A DNA stretch of 64,000 nucleotides from Magicicada septendecula (Eukaryota; Arthropoda; Insecta; Hemiptera; Cicadidae). A model generated the notes under the pieces. The model was not told the DNA's origin and made no database searches. It worked only from the letters and a program-made list of their open reading frames with translations. The first letter of the stretch is position 1. Each line of letters opens with the position of its first letter. Location: positions 113,754,654-113,818,653 of the forward strand of contig CM068367.1 of the NCBI GenBank assembly GCA_034769895.1, given 5' to 3'. The position numbers and the translations under genes are program-made. This document shows positions 1 to 10,343 of the stretch, piece by piece.

Positions 1-875
1 AAAAAAAACGGAGTCTCTGTAAAGAAGGCTAGGTAATTGTTTATAAAATAACAAATTAAAAATATTGTATGCTTCCAAACTGTGTAACAGTTTATTAATG
101 CAGATGATTCTTCAGAATTTAATACATATTTCCAGTTATGTAAGAGACTAAATAAAATTTTGTTTGTATGATTTTTTTTGTAATTTCATAAAAATAGCTC
201 TGATGCTTTGAAAAAAAAAGTTTTCTTATTGAATTATGTGTCCTTTTCCTGTGTACGTTCAAAATTTGCAACTGCTGTGGATAAACCGAATTGAAGAATA
301 ATGTCCGTATCTAAATTTTTGTGGGCTTTATTTTCAGTGCGCCATGAACTGGCTGACGCAACTGTCGACGAATGAGCAAGGCGGAGTTCCTGTAAAGAAG
401 ACGAGTCCATTATATTCAAATCGAGAGATTTATTGTGAATACCTCTGGCGGGTCGCTACTAACCTAATCCAAATCGACCACTTCTTCGTTAAATATACGA
501 ATAAGCGTTGCTGAGTCATGCAGTACAGATTCGTGTGCGCCATTTTGAGTGCACCGTGTCACTGTCCGCATGTGAGAAAAACGGAGTCGCTGTAAAGAAG
601 GCTAGGTAATTGTTTATAAAATAACAAATTAAAAATATTGTATGCTTCCAAACTGTGTAATAATTTATTAATACATATGATTCTTCAGAATTTAATACAT
701 ATTTCCAGTTATGTAAGGCACTAAATAAAATTTTGTTTGTATGATTTTTTTTTGTAATTTCATAAAAATAAATCTGGTGCTTTGAAAAAAAAAGTTTTCT
801 TATTGAAAAGTTTCCTTTTCCTGTGTACTTTCAAAATTTGCAACTGCTGTGGATAATCCGAATTGAATAATAATG
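1..875 (+). repeat. Satellite monomers before insertion 1 (first one partial)
   Basis: The window opens inside a monomer that ends at 297. A complete pre-insertion (Q-type) monomer follows at 298-875, ending in ATAATG next to the insertion. Landmarks of a Q monomer are TCCGTATCTAAATTT at the start, TTTATTTTCAG before a start-codon-like ATG, AATAAA near 725, a T tract, then an A tract before CCTTTTCCTGTGTAC. The first monomer carries an A8 run at positions 1-8, which is the same variant seen at 28457. Confidence 0.9.
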
Positions 876-881
876 CTGTGA

Positions 882-961
882 CGATTTCATTAATAAAAAT
901 ATGGTAATTAATAAATAGGTAATATGTAGGCTGAGAAATTTTAAAATTTTTAATAAAATCG
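882..961 (+). other. 5' hairpin of insertion 1
   Basis: CGATTTCATTAATAAAAAT at 882-900 is an imperfect inverted repeat of ATTTTTAATAAAATCG at 946-961, with a 45-base loop. Here one C-A mismatch interrupts the outer stem. In insertions 3, 5 and 13 the right arm reads TAATGAAATCG, making C-G. In insertions 4, 6, 14 and 15 the left arm reads CGATTTTATT, making T-A. Insertions 9 and 18 have lost part of the right arm. Confidence 0.5.
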
Positions 962-1330
962 CACATTTAAACTAAATCCTATTGCTACCATTATATAATA
1001 ATAATATTTAGTAAAGAGTTGTAATAATAAAATATAAAGGAATACGATTGTACAGAAAGGGTAAAGCTTGTTAATTAATCCTGCATAGACATGCACTAAC
1101 CAGAATTAACTTGATTTCGACCCCTAAACAAACTAAATATACTTGTAAATTTGACATTATTTAAATAATTAAACATGACCACTGTAATGTACTTTAATTA
1201 ACGTCTGTAACTAAGAATATCTCTGCTTAATTAAATAGTCATACTGTAATCCTTTAAATAAAGAAGGAACTTGGAACTACTTTTATGCTGAATGGTAAAT
1301 GTCGCGAGATTACCACTCTTACCCCTTAAC

Positions 1331-1397
1331 TATTTTTACGCACTTGCAATGGAGCGCTCACGCCGTAAGCTGCGCACAGCGTTGGTTCGCGACGCGG
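1331..1397 (+). promoter_or_regulatory. CpG-rich core-promoter-like region of insertion 1
   Basis: TATTTTTA at 1331-1338 is followed within 60 bp by ten CpG dinucleotides (1339, 1355, 1361, 1364, 1373, 1380, 1388, 1390, 1393, 1395) in otherwise AT-rich DNA. The block is nearly unchanged in all 18 insertions; insertions 4, 6 and 15 carry GCGCTTACG and insertions 9 and 18 carry CACATCGTT. A transcription start near here is inferred from composition and position only. Confidence 0.35.
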
Positions 1398-2175
1398 ATA
1401 CAAATATGTGAATGTTTGGTAAAGAATATTTAAACAACTAAAGCGTGCGCCGATGACATCTCTATCTATTCTTAAATAATAAACTATGTAATTAAGGCAG
1501 TACTAGAACATGAGGTGAAAATCAAGTAATAAATAATCATGTGAAGTGAATACCAGTGAAACAAAGTTTCGCTTTATTTATTCTAACGACTAGAATTACT
1601 ACAGTCATCTAAGAAGAGAATACCACACCCAGAATGATTTAACATACATCAGGAACTTCACCTTCTCCGGAAAATAAGGTAACGACAGACCTTCAGGAAA
1701 CACACCGAGGACCGAGGAGCCGAATCTGCATCAACTACAGAAAACACAGGTGACATGGAGGCTTGTCTTCCATGGTTATGAGATACTAAAATTATAACCA
1801 ACAAAAGACAATTTAACTCACCACATTAAGACTTTAAAAGACAGACATTATATGTATTATATGTAACATGTAGTCTGTAATCTAAGAAAACTGTTTGTAG
1901 TAAAGAGTAAAAGTTTGAACTGAAAACTTTATTGTTTTAAAAAGATTAAGAAAGTCCATTCTTCAAATGGCACAATTTTCAAGATTGTATATGGCGAGGT
2001 GACCATTATTAAAATACTATATTCAATCCCGGATCCGTGGAATAAATTAAATTGATGTACATCTTATTTTGAGGGCCCTTGTGAAAGTATAAACTGTAAA
2101 ATCATTTTGTAAACTGTAAGCTGTTGAACCATATATGTTGAGAACCTTTTAATAGAGCAATTAATAGCATTATGT

Positions 2176-2181
2176 AATAAA
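2176..2181 (+). terminator. Polyadenylation signal hexamer AATAAA in insertion 1
   Basis: AATAAA sits about 120 bases before the right TCGTCACA and is followed by T- and GT-containing sequence. This is a plausible R-region cleavage signal if the element is an LTR. It recurs in every insertion. AATAAA is common by chance in such AT-rich DNA. Confidence 0.35.
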
Positions 2182-2228
2182 GAGATGTCATCTTTAGTAC
2201 CGACTAAACTGAGTGCATAAATCAACAG

Positions 2229-2250
2229 TCTCCCCTTCCCGCCTCCCCAG
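2229..2250 (+). other. Variable pyrimidine tract ending in CAG
   Basis: A run of C and T ending in CCCCAG looks like a splice acceptor and is the most variable spot of the insertion. Forms include CCCCTTCCCGCCTCCCCAG (1, 10, 11), TTCCCTGTTCCCAAG (2, 12), CAAATTCCCCCCTCCCCAG (3-6, 13-15) and forms with TTCCCTCCTCCCC (8, 9, 17, 18). Insertions 7 and 16 differ by one C. Confidence 0.5.
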
Positions 2251-2303
2251 TATCCTTTTATATTAATTGTTTAGGTGTTGTGATTAAATTTCAGCTCGTC
2301 ACA

Positions 2304-2382
2304 ACGAAGGCAGCCTGTATAATTGGCAGAACCAATTAATGCGGGTTCCCTACGTTATAACACAAGTTAAGATGTTATAATG
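2304..2382 (+). other. Hairpin tail of insertion 1
   Basis: Two inverted repeats lie in tandem. AATTGG, CAGAA, CCAATT occupies 2321-2337. CGTTATAACA and TGTTATAATG (2353-2362 and 2373-2382) pair over ten positions with one G-T and a ten-base loop. The second stem's right arm runs into the ATAATG I otherwise read as a target duplication, so the element may really end at 2382 without any duplication. TGGCAGAACCA at 2324 could instead be the start of a tRNA primer site; I cannot name a matching tRNA. Confidence 0.5.
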
Positions 2383-3528
2383 CCCGTATCTAATTTTCTT
2401 TGTGGGCGCCATTTTCAGTGCACGATGAACTGTCTGACGCAACCTGTCGACGAATGAGTAAGGCGGAGTTCCTGTAAAGAAGATGAGTCCATTATATTCA
2501 GATAGAGGATTTATTGTGAATACCTCTTGCGGGTCGCTACTAACCTAATCCAAATCGACCACTTCTTCGTTAAATATACGAATAAGCGTTGCTGAGTCAT
2601 GCAGTACAGATTCGTGTGCGCCATTTTGAGTGCACCGTGTCACTGTCCGCATGAAAAAAAACGGAGTCTCTGTAAAGAAGGCTAGGTAATTGTTTATAAG
2701 ATAACAAATTAAAAATATTGTATGCTTCCAAACTGTGTAACAGTTTATTAATGCAGATGATTCTTCAGAATTTAATACATATTTCCAGTTATGTAAGAGA
2801 CTAAATAAAATTTTGTTTGTATGATTTTTTTTGTAATTTCATAAAAATAGCTCTGATGCTTTGAAAAAAAAAGTTTTCTTATTGAATTATGTGTCCTTTT
2901 CCTGTGTACGTTCAAAATTTGCAACTGCTGTGGATAAACCGAATTGAAGAATAATGTCCGTATCTAAATTTTTGTGGGCTTTATTTTCAGTGCGCCATGA
3001 ACTGGCTGACGCAACTGTCGACGAATGAGCAAGGCGGAGTTCCTGTAAAGAAGACGAGTCCATTATATTCAAATCGAGAGATTTATTGTGAATACCTCTG
3101 GCGGGTCGCTACTAACCTAATCCAAATCGACCACTTCTTCGTTAAATATACGAATAAGCGTTGCTGAGTCATGCAGTACAGATTCGTGTGCGCCATTTTG
3201 AGTGCACCGTGTCACTGTCCGCATGTGAGAAAAACGGAGTCGCTGTAAAGAAGGCTAGGTAATTGTTTATAAAATAACAAATTAAAAATATTGTATGCTT
3301 CCAAACTGTGTAATAATTTATTAATACATATGATTCTTCAGAATTTAATACATATTTCCAGTTATGTAAGGCACTAAATAAAATTTTGTTTGTATGATTT
3401 TTTTTTGTAATTTCATAAAAATAAATCTGGTGCTTTGAAAAAAAAAGTTTTCTTATTGAAAAGTTTCCTTTTCCTGTGTACTTTCAAAATTTGCAACTGC
3501 TGTGGATAATCCGAATTGAATAATAATG
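2377..3528 (+). repeat. P and Q monomers between insertions 1 and 2
   Basis: The post-insertion (P) monomer is 2377-2950 and the pre-insertion (Q) monomer is 2951-3528. P differs from Q in its start (CCCGTATCTAATTTTC, GTGGGCGCCATTTTCAG). The P monomer carries CACGATGAAC at the start-like ATG, a one-base loss in GATAGAGGATT, an A8 run after CCGCATG and a G at 2700. Confidence 0.9.
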
Positions 3529-5025
3529 CTGTGACGATTTCATTAATAAAAATATGGTAATTAATAAATAGGTAATATGTAGGCTGAGAAATTTTAAAAT
3601 TTTTAATAAAATCGCACATTTAAACTAAATCCTATTGCTACCATTATATAATAATAATATTTAGTAAAGAGTTGTAATAATAAAATATAAAGGAATACGA
3701 TTGTACAGAAAGGGTAAAGCTTGTTAATTAATCCTGCATAGACATGCACTAACCAGAATTAACTTGATTTCGACCCCTAAACAAACTAAATATACTTGTA
3801 AATTTGACATTATTTAAATAATTAAACATGACCACTGTAATGTACTTTAATTAACGTCTGTAACTAAGAATATCTCTGCTTAATTAAATAGTCATACTGT
3901 AATCCTTTAAATAAAGAAGGAACTTGGAACTACTTTTATGCTGAATGGTAAATGTCGCGAGATTACTACTCTCACCCCTTAACTATTTTTACGCACTTGC
4001 AATGGAGCGCTCACGCCGTAAGCTGCGCACAGCGTTGGTTCGCGACGCGGATACAAATATGTGAATGTTTGGTAAAGAATATTTAAACAACTAAAGCGTG
4101 CGCCGATGACATCTCTATCTATTCTTAAATAATAAACTATGTAATTAAGGCAGTACTAGAACATGAGGTGAAATTCAAGTAATAAATAATCATGTGAAGT
4201 GAATACCAGTGAAACAAACTTTCGCTTTATTTATTCTAACGACTAGAATTACTACAGTCATCTAAGAAGAGAATACCACACCCAGAATGATTTAACATAC
4301 ATCAGGAACTTCACCTTCTCCGGAAAATAAGGTAACGACAGACCTTTAGGAAACACCGAGGACCGAGGAGCCGAATCTGCATCAACTACAGAAAACACAG
4401 GTGACATGGAGGCTTGTCTTCCATGGTTATGAGATACTAAAATTATAACCAACAAAAGACAATTTAACTCACCACTTTAAGACTTTAAAAGACAGACATT
4501 ATATGTATTATATGTAACATGTAGTCTGTAATCTAAGAAAACTGTTTGTAGTAAAGAGTAAAAGTTTAAACTGAAAACTTTATTGTTTTAAAAAGATTAA
4601 GAAAGTCCATTCTTCAAATGGCACAATTTTCAAGATTGTATATGGCGAGGTGACCATTATTAAAATACTATATTCAATCCCGGATCCGTGGAATAAATTA
4701 AATTGATGTACATCTTATTTTGAGGGCCCTTGTGAAAGTATAAACTGTATAATCATTTTGTAAACTGTAAGCTGTTGAACCATATGTTGAGAACCTTTTA
4801 ATAGAGCAATTAATAGCATTATGTAATAAAGAGATGTCATCTTTAGTACCGACTAAACTGAGTGCATAAATCAACAGTCTCCCCTTCCCTGTTCCCAAGT
4901 ATCCTTTTATATTAATTGTTTAGGTGTTGTGATTAAATTTCAGCTCGTCACAACGAAGGCAGCCTGTATAATTGGCAGAACCAATTAATGCGGGTTCCCT
5001 ACGTTATAACACAAGTTAAGATGTT
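3529..5025 (+). mobile_element. Insertion 2 (1,497 bp)
   Basis: It differs from insertion 1 by two small deletions: AAACACCGAGG for AAACACACCGAGG, and CCATATGTTG for CCATATATGTTG. The pyrimidine tract is TTCCCTGTTCCCAAG. It sits at the same monomer position with ATAATG on both sides. The same variants recur in insertion 12, its partner in the large duplication. Confidence 0.85.
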
Positions 5026-5606
5026 ATAATGCCCGTATCTAATTTTCTTTGTGGGCGCCATTTTCAGTGCACCATGAACTGTCTGACGCAACCTGTCGAC
5101 GAATGTGTAAAGCGGAGTTCCTGTAAAGAAGATGAGTCCATTATATTCAGATAGAGGGATTTATTGTGAATACCTCTTGCGGGTCGCTACTAACCTAATC
5201 CAAATCGACCACTTCTTCGTTAAATATACGAATAAGCGTTGCTGAGTCATGCAGTACATATTCGTGTGCACCATTTTGAGTGCACCGTGTCACTGTCCGC
5301 ATGTGAGAAAAACGGAGTCGCTGTAAAGAAGGCTAGGTAATTGTTTATAAAATAACAAATTAAAAATATTTTATGCTTCCAAACTGTGTAATATTTTATT
5401 AATGCATATGATTCTTCAAAATTTAATACATATTTCCAGTTATGTAAGAGACTAAATAAAATTTTGTTTGTATGATTTTTTTGGTAATTTCATAAAAATA
5501 GATCTGATGCTTTGAAAAAAAAGTTTTCTTATTGAATTATGTGTCCTTTTCCTGTGTACTTTCAAAATTTGCAACTGCTGTGGATAATCCGAATTGAATA
5601 ATAATG
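5026..5606 (+). repeat. Single fused P/Q monomer between insertions 2 and 3
   Basis: Only one monomer of 581 bp separates these insertions. It begins as P (CCCGTATCTAATTTTC, with GAATGTGTAAAGCGG) and ends as Q next to the insertion. It is therefore what remains when exchange between adjacent monomers removes one repeat. ACCATTTTG at 5270 replaces the usual GCCATTTTG. Confidence 0.9.
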
Positions 5607-7107
5607 CTGTGACGATTTCATTAATAAAAATATGGTAATTAATAAATAGGTAATATGTAGGCTGAGAAATTTTAAAATTTTTAATGAAATCGCACATTTA
5701 AACTAAATCCTATTGCTACCATTATATAATAATAATATTTAGTAAAGAGTTGTAATAATAAAATATAAAGGAATACGATTGTACAGAAAGGGTTAAGCTT
5801 GTTAATTAATCCTGCATAGACATGCACTAACCAGAATTAACTTGATTTCGACCCCTAAACAAACTAAATATACTTGTAAATTTGACATTATTTAAATAAT
5901 TAAACATGACCACTGTAATGTACTTTAATTAACGTCTGTAACTAAGAATATCACTGCTTAATTAAATAGTCATACTGTAATACTTTAAATAAAGAAGGAA
6001 CTTGGAACTACTTTTATGCTGAATGGTAAATGTCGCGAGATTACTACTCTCACCCCTTAACTATTTTTACGCACTTGCAATGGAGCGCTCACGCCGTAAG
6101 CTGCGCACAGCGTTGGTTCGCGACGCGGATACAAATATGTGAATGTTTGGTAAAGAATATTTAAACAACTAAAGCGTGCGCCGATGACATCTCTACCTAT
6201 TCTTAAATAATAAACTATGTAATTAAGGCAGTACTAGAACATGAGGTGAAATTCAAGTAATAAATAATCATGTGAAGTGAATACAAGTGAAACAAAGTTT
6301 CGCTTTATTTATTCTAACGACTAGAATTACTACAGACATCTAAGAAGAGAATACCACACCCAGAATGATTTAACATACATCAGGAACTTCACCTTCTCCG
6401 GAAAATAAGGTAACGACAGACCTTCAGGAAACACACCGAGGACCGAGGAGCCGAATCTGCATCAACTACAGAAAACACAGGTGACATGGAGGCTTGTCTT
6501 CCATGGTTATGAGATACTAAAATTATAACCAACAAAAGACAATTTAACTCACCACTTTAAGACTTTAAAAGACAGACATTATATGTATTATATGTAACAT
6601 GTAGTCTGTAATCTAAGAAAACTGTTTGTAGTATAGAGTAAAAGTTTGAACTGAAAACTTTATTGTTTTAAAAAGATTAAGAAAGTCCATTCTTCAAATG
6701 GCACAATTTTCAATATTGTATAGGGCGAGGTGACCATTATTAAAATACTATATTCAATCCCGGATCCGTGGAATAAATTAAATTGATGTACATCTTATTT
6801 TGAGGGCCCTTGTGAAAGTATAAACTGTATAATCATTTTGTAAACTGTAAGCTGTTGAACCATATATGTTGAGAACCTTTTAATAGAGCAATTAATAGCA
6901 TTATGTAATAAAGAGATGTCATCTTTAGTACCGACTAAACTGAGTGCATAAACCAACAGTCTCAAATTCCCCCCTCCCCAGTATCCTTTTATATTAATTG
7001 TTTAGGTGTTGTGATTAAATTTCAGCTCGTCACAACGAAGGCAGCCTGTATAATTGGCAGAACCAATTAATGCGGGTTCCCTACGTTATAACACAAGTTA
7101 AGATGTT
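5607..7107 (+). mobile_element. Insertion 3 (1,501 bp)
   Basis: Private variants are GGGTTAAGC, AATATCACTGC, GTAATACTTT, TCTACCTATTC, ATACAAGTGAAAC, GTAGTATAGAG, TTGTATAGGGCG and a pyrimidine tract starting CAAATTCC. The 5' hairpin has TAATGAAATCG on its right arm, which pairs fully with the left arm. Insertions 5 and 13 are copies of it. Confidence 0.85.
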
Positions 7108-8262
7108 ATAATGCCCGTATCTAATTTTCTTTGTGGGCGCCATTTTCAGTGCACCATGAACTGTCTGACGCAACCTGTCGACGAATGAGTAAGGCGGAGT
7201 TCCTGTAAAGAAGATGAGTCCATTATATTCAGATAGAGGGATTTATTGTGAATACCTCTTGCGGGTCGCTACTAACCTAATCCAAATCGACCACTTCTTC
7301 GTTAAATATACGAATAAGCGTTGCTGAGTCATGCAGTACATATTCGTGTGCGCCATTTTGAGTGCACCGTGTCACTGTCCGCATGTGAGAAAAACGGAGT
7401 CTCTGGAAAGAAGGCTAGGTAATTGTTTATAAAATAACAAATTAAAAATATTGTATGCTTCCAAACTGTGTAACAGTTTATTAATGCAGATGATTCTTCA
7501 GAATTTAATACATATTTCCAGTTATGTAAGAGACTAAATAACATTTTGTTTGTATGATTTTTTTTGTAATTTCATAAAAATAGATCTGATGCTTTGAAAA
7601 AAAAAAGTTTTCTTATTGAATTATGTGTCCTTTTCGTGTGTACGTTCAAAATTTGCAACTGCTGTGGATAAACCGAATTGAAGAATAATGTCCGTATCTA
7701 AATTTTTGTGGGCTTTATTTTCAGTGCGCCATGAACTGGCTGACGCAACTGTCGACGAATGAGCAAGGCTGAGTTCCTGTAAAGAAGACGAGTCCATTAT
7801 ATTCAAATCGAGTGATTTATTGTGAATACCTCTGGCGGGTCGCTACTAACCTAATCCAAATCGACCACTTCTTCGTTAAATATACGAATAAGCGTTGCTG
7901 AGTCATGCAGTACAGATTCGTGTGCGCCATTTTGAGTGCACCGTGTCACTGTCCGCATGTGAGTAAAACGGAGTCGCTGTAAAGAAGGCTAGGTAATTGT
8001 TTATAAAATAACAAATTAAAAATATTTTATGCTTCCAAATTGTGTAATAATTTATTAATACATATGATTCTTCAGAATTTAATACATATTTCCAGTTATG
8101 TAAGGCACTAAATAAAATTTTGTTTGTATGATTTTTTTTTGTAATTTCATAAAAATAAATCTGATGCTTTGAAAAAAAAAGTTTTCTTATTGAAAAGTTT
8201 CCTTTTCCTGTGTACTTTCAAAATTTGCAACTGCTGTGGATAATCCGAATTGAATAATAATG
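7108..8262 (+). repeat. P and Q monomers between insertions 3 and 4
   Basis: P is 7108-7684 and Q is 7685-8262. The P monomer has CTCTGGAAAG for CTCTGTAAAG and AATAACATTTTG in place of AATAAAATTTTG, so its AATAAA is lost. Q has CAAGGCTGAG and a G at 7636 not shared by its duplicates. Confidence 0.9.
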
Positions 8263-9762
8263 CTGTGACGATTTTATTAATAAAAATATGGTAATTAATA
8301 AATAGGTAATATGTAGGCTGAGAAATTTTAAAATTTTTAATAAAATCGCACATTTAAACTAAATCCTATTGCTACCATTATATAATAATAATATTTAGTA
8401 AAGAGTTGTAATAATAAAATATAAAGGAATACGATTGTACAGAAAGGGTAAAGCTTGTTAATTATCCTGCATAGACATGCACTAACCAGAATTAACTTGA
8501 TTTCGACCCCTAAACAAACTAAATATACTTGTAAATTTGACATTATTTAAATAATTAAACATGACCACTGTAATGTACTTTAATAAACGTCTGTAACTAA
8601 GAATATCTCTGCTTAATTAAATAGTCATACTGTAATCCTTTAAATAAAGAAGGAACTTGGAACTACTTTTATGCTGAATGGTAAATGTCGCGAGATTACT
8701 ACTCTCCCCCCTTAACTATTTTTACGCACTTGCAATGGAGCGCTTACGCCGTAAGCTGCGCACAGCGTTGGTTCGCGACGCGGATACAAATATGTGAATG
8801 TTTGGTAAAGAATATTTAAACAACTAAAGCGTGCGCCGATGACATCTCTATCTATTCTTAAATAATAAACTATGTAATTAAGGCAGTACTAGAACATGAG
8901 GTGAAATTCAAGTAATAAATAATCATGTGAAGTGAATACCAGTGAAACAAACTTTCGCTTTATTTATTCTAACGACTAGAATTACTACAGTCATCTAAGA
9001 AGAGAATACCACACCCAGAATGATTTAACATACATCAGGAACTTCACCTTCTCCGGAAAATAAGGTAACGACAGACCTTCAGGAAACACACCGAGGACCG
9101 AGGAGCCGAATCTGCATCATCTACAGAAAACACAGGTGACATGGAGGCTTGTCTTCCATGGTTATGAGATACTAAAATTATAACCAACAAAAGACAATTT
9201 AACTCACCACTTTAAGACTTTAAAAGACAGACATTATATGTATTATATGTAACATGTAGTCTGTAATCTAAGAAAACTGTTTGTAGTAAAGAGTAAAAGA
9301 TTGAACTGAAAACTTTATTGTTTTAAAAAGATTAAGAAAGTCCATTCTTCAAATGGCACAATTTTCAAGATTGTATATGGCGAGGTGACCATTATTAAAA
9401 TACTATATTCAATCCCGGATCCGTGGAATAAATTAAATTGATGTACATCTTATTTTGAGGGCCCTTGTGAAAGTATAAACTGTATAATCATTTTGTAAAC
9501 TGTAAGCTGTTGAACCATATATGTTGAGAACCTTTTAATAGAGCAATTAATAGCATTATGTAATAAAGAGATGTCATCTTTAGTACCGACTAAACTGAGT
9601 GCATAAATCAACAGTCTCAAATTCCCCCCTCCCCAGTATCCTTTTATATTAATTGTTTAGGTGTTGTGATTAAATTTCAGCTCGTCACAACGAAGGCAGC
9701 CTGTATAATTGGCAGAACCAATTAATGCGGGTTCCCTACGTTATAACACAAGTTAAGATGTT
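8263..9762 (+). mobile_element. Insertion 4 (1,500 bp)
   Basis: Private variants are CGATTTTATT (left hairpin arm now pairing fully with TAATAAAATCG), a one-base loss in TTAATTATCCTGC, TTTAATAAACG, CTCCCCCCTTAAC, GCGCTTACG, GCATCATCTAC and AAAAGATTGAAC. Insertions 6 and 15 are copies; insertion 14 has only its left part. Confidence 0.85.
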
Positions 9763-10343
9763 ATAATGCCCGTATCTAATTTTCTTTGTGGGCGCCATTT
9801 TCAGTGCACCATGAACTGTCTGACGCAACCTGTCGACGAATGTGTAAAGCGGAGTTCCTGTAAAGAAGATGAGTCCATTATATTCAGATAGAGGGATTTA
9901 TTGTGAATACCTCTTGCGGGTCGCTACTAACCTAATCCAAATCGACCACTTCTTCGTTAAATATACGAATAAGCGTTGCTGAGTCATGCAGTACATATTC
10001 GTGTGCGCCATTTTGAGTGCACCGTGTCACTGTCCGCATGTGAGAAAAACGGAGTCGCTGTAAAGAAGGCTAGGTAATTGTTTATAAAATAACAAATTAA
10101 AAATATTTTATGCTTCCAAACTGTGTAATATTTTATTAATGCATATGATTCTTCAAAATTTAATACATATTTCCAGTTATGTAAGAGACTAAATAAAATT
10201 TTGTTTGTATGATTTTTTTGGTAATTTCATAAAAATAGATCTGATGCTTTGAAAAAAAAGTTTTCTTATTGAATTATGTGTCCTTTTCCTGTGTACTTTC
10301 AAAATTTGCAACTGCTGTGGATAATCCGAATTGAATAATAATG
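9763..10343 (+). repeat. Single fused P/Q monomer between insertions 4 and 5
   Basis: Duplicate of the 581-bp monomer at 5026-5606, with G at 10007 instead of A. Confidence 0.9.

Larger units (their letters stand above)
877..2303 (+). repeat. LTR-like segment inside insertion 1
   Basis: The segment is bounded by 8-bp inverted repeats TGTGACGA and TCGTCACA and holds a CpG-rich stretch (1339-1397) behind an AT-rich TATTTTTA (1331-1338). A polyadenylation-signal hexamer lies at 2176-2181, so the order promoter, body, polyadenylation signal fits U3-R-U5. Against a simple solo LTR, neither end directly abuts the candidate target duplication: one extra C lies at the left and about 73 bp at the right. 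Confidence 0.5.
876..2376 (+). mobile_element. Insertion 1: 1,501-bp nonautonomous element with LTR-like ends
   Basis: A sequence absent from the uninterrupted monomers (compare 53041-53070) splits the satellite between ...AATAATAATG and CCCGTATC. ATAATG is present on both sides (870-875, 2377-2382), consistent with a 6-bp target duplication. TGTGACGA at 877-884 and TCGTCACA at 2296-2303 are perfect inverted repeats in TG...CA form, as in a long terminal repeat of about 1,427 bp. A tail of 73 bp (2304-2376) follows and is not expected of a solo LTR. AATAAA occurs at 1257-1262 and 2176-2181. No gag, pol or transposase frame is present, so it could only have moved with help in trans. Its class is uncertain. 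This copy has the variants GATTACCACTCTTACC and GTGAAAATCAAG. Confidence 0.8.
5026..9762. repeat. 4,737-bp tandem duplication, unit 1
   Basis: It contains a single monomer, insertion 3, two monomers and insertion 4. The next 4,737 bp repeat the same order almost base for base. Private variants of insertions 3 and 4 recur exactly in insertions 5 and 6. Seen differences are A at 5270 against G at 10007, and G at 7636 against C at 12373. The phase of the boundaries is arbitrary; I placed them at insertion ends. Confidence 0.9.

Noticed and set aside
234-419. Recurrent minus-strand open frames of 61-108 codons (also 760-966, 7329-7544, 25063-25350, 52702-53028 and copies)
   Set aside because: They recur only because the DNA repeats. 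They lie across the AT-rich tail or the insertion boundary and their lengths change with single indels. None resembles a protein I know.
2324-2341. tRNA primer-binding site as firm evidence for an LTR retrotransposon
   Set aside because: TGGCAGAACCA is equally explained by the AATTGG/CCAATT hairpin, and I cannot match it to a tRNA without a search.
2564-2584. CENP-B box
   Set aside because: CTTCGTTAAATATACGA has the TTCG but lacks the CGGG half at the required spacing.
877-3528. Reading the 2,653-bp period as tandem LTR-internal-LTR elements with monomers as internal region
   Set aside because: Insertion-free arrays of the same monomers with an intact empty site, and no purine tract before 877, favour insertion into a pre-existing satellite. 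It is not fully excluded.
4258-4898. Minus-strand open frames of 65 and 66 codons within insertion 2 (and 32714-33354)
   Set aside because: They exist only in insertions 2 and 12, where two 2-bp deletions change the frame. Other copies lack them.
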